Assembly: GCA_944391085.1 (NCBI GenBank)
Contig: CALXSE010000009.1
Span: 1 to 64,000 of the forward strand
Direction of reading: 5' to 3'
Source of the DNA: an uncultured Kiritimatiellota bacterium
GTDB lineage: Bacteria; Verrucomicrobiota; Kiritimatiellia; RFP12; DVOR01
DNA length: 64,000 bases
A model generated the notes under the pieces. The model was not told where the DNA came from and made no database searches. It saw only the letters and a program-made list of their open reading frames with translations. Both the position numbers and the translations under genes were made by a program. Positions 60,844-64,000 of the stretch are shown piece by piece (positions within the stretch are counted from its first letter, which is position 1; every line of letters begins with the position of its first letter).

Positions 60844-62667
60844 TTACTTCCCGGCGGCGCGGCGCTTCTCAAGGGCGGGCTCGCCGATGATGGCCTTGAT
60901 GCGGCGGACGCCGGCGGAGGAGCTTTCCTCCTTGAGGATTTTGAAGGCCACGAGTTCGGCGGTGTTGTTGGCGTGGGGGCCGCCGCAGACCTCCTTGGAG
61001 AAGTCGCCCATCGTGTAGACCTTGACCTGCTCGCCGTACTTGGCGGTGAAGAGGGCGGTGGCGCCGCCGGCCTTGGCGGCCTCGATGGACATCGTCTCGC
61101 AGGTGATGGGGAGGGCGCGCTTGATTTGCTCGTTCACCAGGTCTTCCACCTGCTCAAGCTGTTCCTTGGTCATCTTCTCGGGGTGGGAGAAGTCGAAGCG
61201 GAGGCGTTCGGCGGTGATGTTGGAGCCCTTCTGGTTCACGTGGTCGCCCAGGACGAGCTTGAGGGCCTTGTGGAGCAGGTGGGTGGCGGTGTGCAGGCGG
61301 GTGGTCTGCTCGGAGTGGTCGGCCAGGCCGCCCTTGAAGACGCCCTCGCCCTGCTTGGAGGCCTCGCGATGTTTGGCTTCGGCCTTGGCGAAGCCGTCGG
61401 CGTCGACGGTCATGCCGCGCTCGGCCGCGAGTTCCTGGGTGATTTCCAGGGGGAAGCCGTAGGTGTCGTAGAGCTTGAAGGCCGTCTTGCCGGAGATCTG
61501 GGTCTGCCCGTGCTGGGCCATGACCTCGGCCACCTTTTCGAACTCGTGGCGGCCCTGGGCGAGGGTCTTGGCGAAGCGGCTTTCCTCGGCGGTGAGCTCG
61601 GCGACGATGGCGCCGCGCTTTTCCAGCAGCTCTGGGTAGAAGCCTTTGTAGACGCCGATGACCAGGTCGGCCAGTTGCTCGGTGAAGCCCGCGGGCAGGC
61701 CCAGATCCATCCCGTAGCGCACGGCGCGGCGGATAAGGCGGCGCAGGACGTAGTTCGCGCCCACGTTGCCGGGCTTCACGCCGCCCTTGGGGTCGCCCAG
61801 GATGATGGTGGCGGTGCGCATATGGTCGGCGATGATGCGCTCGGCGCGGACGCGGCGCGCCTCGGGCAGGTCGACCGTGGCCAGCGCGCGGATGCGCTCG
61901 AGCAGGGGCAGGAAGAGCTCGGATTCGTAGACGTCGGCGTAGCCGTTGATCATGCAGATGGTGCGCTCCACGCCCATGCCGGTGTCCACGTTGTGCTGCT
62001 TGAGCGGCTCATACGTGCCCTCGGCCGTCTTGTTGTACTGCATGAAGACGTCGTTCCAGATTTCCATGAACTTGCCGCAGTGGCACCCCGGGCCGCAGTC
62101 GGGCCCGCATGCGGGCTTGCCCGTGTCCAGGAACATCTCGGTGTCCGGGCCGCAGGGGCCGGTGACGCCCGCCGGGCCCCACCAGTTGTCCTCGCGCCCC
62201 TTGGGGAAGATGTGGCTTTCGGGGATGCCCTGCGCCTTCCAGCAGGCGATGGCCTCGTCGTCGCGCGGGATGCCTTCCTCGCCCTTGAAGACCGTCACAT
62301 AGAGATCCTCGGGCTTCAGCCCCAGCTTGGTGGTCAGGAACTCGAAGCTCCACGCGATGGCCTCTTTCTTGAAGTAGTCGCCCAGCGACCAGTTGCCGAG
62401 CATCTCGAAGAAGGTGAGGTGCGCGCTGTCGCCCACCGCGTCGATGTCGCCCGTGCGCACGCACTTCTGCACGTCGGTCAGGCGGCGGCCAGCCGGGTGC
62501 GGCTCGCCAAGCAGATAGGGCACGAGTGGGTGCATCCCGGCGGTGGTGAAGAGGACGGTCGGGTCGTTCTCAGGGATGACGGAGGCGCCCGAGATGATCG
62601 TGTGCCCCTTGCCCTCAAAGAACTTCAGGTACATCTCGCGCAGCGCATCGGCGGTCAACTTAGCCAT
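60844..62667 (-). CDS. alaS: Alanyl-tRNA synthetase, short form
   Basis: A 607-residue class II synthetase that charges tRNA-Ala. It starts MAKLTADALREMYLKFFEGKGH and carries DPTVLFTTAGM, VQKCVRTGDIDAVG, FFEMLGNWSLGDYFK, a Cys-rich insert (CGPDCGPGCHCGKF), EIWNDVFMQYNK and the HVRRLIRRAVRYG-type block (YVLRRLIRRAVRYG). The editing-domain metal motifs are kept: HTATH near 458 and CGGPH near 560. The usual enzyme is about 870 residues; the C-terminal DHHA1/C-Ala part is missing, as in the known short AlaRS group. ATG 62667 has GGGAG upstream. Confidence 0.93.
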   Translation of the reverse strand: MAKLTADALREMYLKFFEGKGHTIISGASVIPENDPTVLFTTAGMHPLVPYLLGEPHPAGRRLTDVQKCVRTGDIDAVGDSAHLTFFEMLGNWSLGDYFKKEAIAWSFEFLTTKLGLKPEDLYVTVFKGEEGIPRDDEAIACWKAQGIPESHIFPKGREDNWWGPAGVTGPCGPDTEMFLDTGKPACGPDCGPGCHCGKFMEIWNDVFMQYNKTAEGTYEPLKQHNVDTGMGVERTICMINGYADVYESELFLPLLERIRALATVDLPEARRVRAERIIADHMRTATIILGDPKGGVKPGNVGANYVLRRLIRRAVRYGMDLGLPAGFTEQLADLVIGVYKGFYPELLEKRGAIVAELTAEESRFAKTLAQGRHEFEKVAEVMAQHGQTQISGKTAFKLYDTYGFPLEITQELAAERGMTVDADGFAKAEAKHREASKQGEGVFKGGLADHSEQTTRLHTATHLLHKALKLVLGDHVNQKGSNITAERLRFDFSHPEKMTKEQLEQVEDLVNEQIKRALPITCETMSIEAAKAGGATALFTAKYGEQVKVYTMGDFSKEVCGGPHANNTAELVAFKILKEESSSAGVRRIKAIIGEPALEKRRAAGK

Positions 62668-62701
62668 TTCATGCTCCCATTGGAAACCAAAATCGCGCGC
62701 T

Positions 62702-62707
62702 AGTATA
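62702..62707 (-). promoter_or_regulatory. Extended -10 box TATACT for alaS
   Basis: ATATGGTATACT on the minus strand lies 34 bases before ATG 62667. The extended TGG is the same as in other boxes here. Confidence 0.55.
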
Positions 62708-62900
62708 CCATATTTCCCCAACACGCGGAGCCCCCTGGGGCCGTCAAAACCGTCCACGGGGGCCCTGGCCGAAGCCGGCCCGGCGACGCCGCCCAGCCCG
62801 TCGGGAAGTCTCCTGCCAGGAACGCCTCTCCCGAGGGCGGGGTGCATGGCGCAAAGCGGGGGCGGCCCTGTGCGCCGCCCGCGGGCGTCGCAAAAAAGAC

Positions 62901-62928
62901 TTGCCTTGGGGTGGGGGTGTTGTATTAT
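62901..62928 (+). promoter_or_regulatory. Promoter TTGCCT-N16-TATTAT for the candidate RNA
   Basis: -35 at 62901-62906 and -10 at 62923-62928. Transcription should start near 62935 (GGCACGCC). No ORF with a ribosome binding site follows, which suggests a stable RNA. Confidence 0.6.
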
Positions 62929-62934
62929 CGTATT

Positions 62935-63123
62935 GGCACGCCGCGGGAAGCCGCAGCGACACTGCGCTTTAAGCGACAGGTGCTCCCTTGAAACCTGAGA
63001 AACTTCATTGTCCGGGCCCCGCGTCAAATAAGGTGCGCCACTTTTGGCGCATCCCTTTGGCATGTATCCGGACAAGGCTCCTCAGGGCCGCAAGGGATTA
63101 CAGGTGAAGGTGGTGCGCCTTTT
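62935..63123 (+). ncRNA. Candidate 190-nt structured RNA (6S-like size and rod shape)
   Basis: The 5' end GGCACGCC (62935-62942) can pair with GGTGCGCC (63112-63119), with one mismatch and one wobble, and is followed by TTTTC. Inside, CCCTT/AAGGG (62985-62989 with 63092-63096), CCTGAG/CTCAGG (62994-62999 with 63081-63086) and TTGTCCGG/CCGGACAA (63008-63015 with 63068-63075) stack into one long interrupted helix with an apical hairpin TGCGCCA/TGGCGCA. An asymmetric open region (42 against 15 nt) sits above the closing stem. Length, single-rod shape and the CAAGGGATTACAG element recall 6S RNA, but small 5' hairpins do not fit the standard model. tmRNA, SRP RNA and RNase P motifs are absent. Confidence 0.5.
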
Positions 63124-63327
63124 CTTGGCCTTGTCCGGACGGCGCGGCGGCGCACATGGGCGCGTGTCTGTGGCGCACAAGCCGAAGGGGCCCCCGCTTT
63201 CCCGCCCCGATCCCTTCCGGCCTCCCGTCTGGGGCGGGGGAGGGGCTTGCGGCGTCTTTCGACGTGCGGGGCGGAGGCCGGGGCGTTTCCCGCGCGGCGG
63301 GGTTTGCGTCGTGGGGGGCTGGTGTGG
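63124..63327. other. Intergenic stretch before infA with no clear feature
   Basis: The sequence is very GC-rich with many short inverted repeats. CCTTGTCCGGA (63129-63139) could pair with TCCGGACAAGG (63067-63077) of the candidate RNA, giving an alternative fold if transcription runs on. I see no ORF with a believable start and no strong terminator. Confidence 0.4.
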
Positions 63328-63333
63328 TAAAAT
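63328..63333 (+). promoter_or_regulatory. Extended -10 box TAAAAT for infA
   Basis: GTGTGGTAAAAT lies 32 bases before ATG 63366. AAAGGA at 63354-63359 is a well placed ribosome binding site. Confidence 0.55.
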
Positions 63334-63365
63334 GAGGGCAATCTTTGGTTCATAAAGGATTGTTT

Positions 63366-63587
63366 ATGGCGAGCGATGACGCGATTGAGGTGAATGGCGT
63401 GGTGATGAAGGTGCTCCCGGCGACGATGTACCGGGTGCGGCTGGAGAACGGCCACGAGGTGTTGGCGCATATCTCCGGGAAGATGCGCAAGTTCTTCATC
63501 AAGATCGCGACGGGTGACAAGGTGACGCTGGAAATCTCGCCGTACGATCTGACGAAGGGGCGCATCATTTACCGCCACAAGGTCTAA
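63366..63587 (+). CDS. infA: Translation initiation factor IF-1
   Basis: A 73-residue S1/OB-fold protein that blocks the ribosomal A site during initiation. The family sequence is clear: [68 protein letters not shown] 63366 is chosen for its AAAGGA site and the family start; TTG 63345 lies too close to the promoter. It stands apart from any ribosomal protein operon in this window and is followed after four bases by a gene for an exported protein. Confidence 0.97.
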   Translation: MASDDAIEVNGVVMKVLPATMYRVRLENGHEVLAHISGKMRKFFIKIATGDKVTLEISPYDLTKGRIIYRHKV

Positions 63588-63591
63588 GCCC

Positions 63592-64000
63592 TTGCGGGCG
63601 CTTTTGCTGCTTGTCGCCCTGCTGTTCCTGCCGGCGGTTGGCCTGCGGGGGGCGGAGGTTGCGGTGGTGTACGCCGTGGACGCGGTCTCGGCGGGGGAGC
63701 GGGGCTTTGCGCGGGCATTGGCCGGCCATGTGCGCCGGTGGTATGCCGAGGCCGGGGTGGAGGCGGATCTGGTGGCGGATTCGGCCTTTCGCGGGGGGGA
63801 TGGGCACGGCGTGGCGGTGTTGGTGGATTGCTACACGCCCAACGCGGCCTTTTTGGCGCAGGTGCGCCGGGGGATGGAGGCGGGGACGCGCTTTGTGGTG
63901 TGCTATTCGGGCTCGGCGGGGCTGGCGCGGCTCTTCGGCCTGGAGCCGGTGGGTTACAAGAAGGACGGCCCGCGGCGGTCGATGGCCTTTTTGCCGAACC
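63592..64000 (+). CDS. N-terminal part of an exported protein of unknown function
   Basis: Open from TTG 63592 to the window edge (136 codons). It begins LRALLLLVALLFLPAVGLRGAEV, a signal peptide with cleavage expected near residue 20. The mature part alternates strands and helices (VAVVYAVDAVSAGERGFARALAGHVRRWYAEAGVEADLV, VAVLVDCYTPNAAFLAQVRRGMEAGTRFVVCYSGS), like a Rossmann-type fold with a periplasmic location. No ATG is available and TTG is the first start after the infA stop. The family is not recognised. Confidence 0.7.
   Translation, partial: MRALLLLVALLFLPAVGLRGAEVAVVYAVDAVSAGERGFARALAGHVRRWYAEAGVEADLVADSAFRGGDGHGVAVLVDCYTPNAAFLAQVRRGMEAGTRFVVCYSGSAGLARLFGLEPVGYKKDGPRRSMAFLPN

Noticed and set aside
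62668-62710. A T-box or other amino-acid-sensing leader ahead of alaS
   Set aside because: The space between the -10 box and the ATG is only about 34 bases, too short for a T-box, and no AGGGTGG-type element is present.
62935-63123. tmRNA, SRP RNA or RNase P RNA as identity of the candidate RNA
   Set aside because: There is no tRNA-like acceptor with a tag reading frame, no GGAAGGAAGCAGCC-type SRP core and no GAGGAAAGTCC RNase P element.
1-64000. tRNA genes, CRISPR arrays, insertion sequences or prophage
   Set aside because: I found no TTCGA-type T-arms with acceptor stems in intergenic DNA, no spaced repeats, no transposase or integrase genes, and no target-site duplications.

Overview
The window is a high-GC, gene-dense stretch of a bacterial chromosome carrying about 50 protein genes and no rRNA, tRNA, CRISPR array or insertion sequence that I can see. 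The host looks Gram-negative: it has a lipoprotein, type II secretion pseudopilins and periplasmic cell-wall enzymes. The mix of many pseudopilins, a short alanyl-tRNA synthetase and secreted GH84/GH2 enzymes suggests the Planctomycetes-Verrucomicrobia-Kiritimatiellota group, perhaps gut-associated. That placement is an inference and no marker here proves it. TGA, TAA and TAG all serve as ordinary stops.

Layout. 1-4651: ymdB-like phosphodiesterase, dinG helicase and bioA in an overlapping operon. 4769-9581: a large membrane protein, queA and a mannose-1-phosphate guanylyltransferase. 9703-13699: purD, purE, a peptidoglycan amidase and a Pro-rich anchored protein. Leftward 13701-18126/20459: a class B penicillin-binding protein, a membrane protein gene interrupted by one in-frame TGA (paralog A), an EamA transporter and a U32 peptidase. 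20544-23741: mfd. 24094-31681: a secreted C10-like protein, a divergent hxlR/metallo-hydrolase-like pair, lysS, tkt and a GNAT gene. 32047-33969: intact membrane paralog B. 34073-43995: a type II secretion/pilus-like operon (gspF, seven prepilin-like proteins, a giant GspK-like protein and a small Cys-rich protein). Then tpiA, clpP, a methyltransferase, GH84, maf, a LysE-type exporter, GH2, an FHA/pseudopilin/SWIM group, an alcohol dehydrogenase, an M18 aminopeptidase, a response regulator, nrdR, a lipoprotein, a glycosyltransferase, alaS, a candidate 190-nt RNA, infA and a partial secreted protein.

Most interesting signal. The two paralogous membrane genes A (leftward, start 17007) and B (rightward, start 32047) are each preceded by a leader of about 190 nt with its own promoter. 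The leaders share little primary sequence but the same fold: a two-part enclosing helix with an identical AA/GCC internal loop and compensatory base changes, an inner helix, and a central hairpin. A final hairpin buries the Shine-Dalgarno and is followed by UUUUU and then, at once, the AUG. The final hairpin and the enclosed fold compete for the same strands. This has the build of an undescribed riboswitch-type element controlling a polytopic membrane protein family.

A second genome-level trait is start architecture. Genes inside operons have AGGAGG-type sites. At least six operon-leading genes (purD, the PBP gene, the U32 gene, mfd, clpP, maf) instead have a -10 box ending 6-8 nt before the ATG with no Shine-Dalgarno, which predicts leaderless mRNAs.
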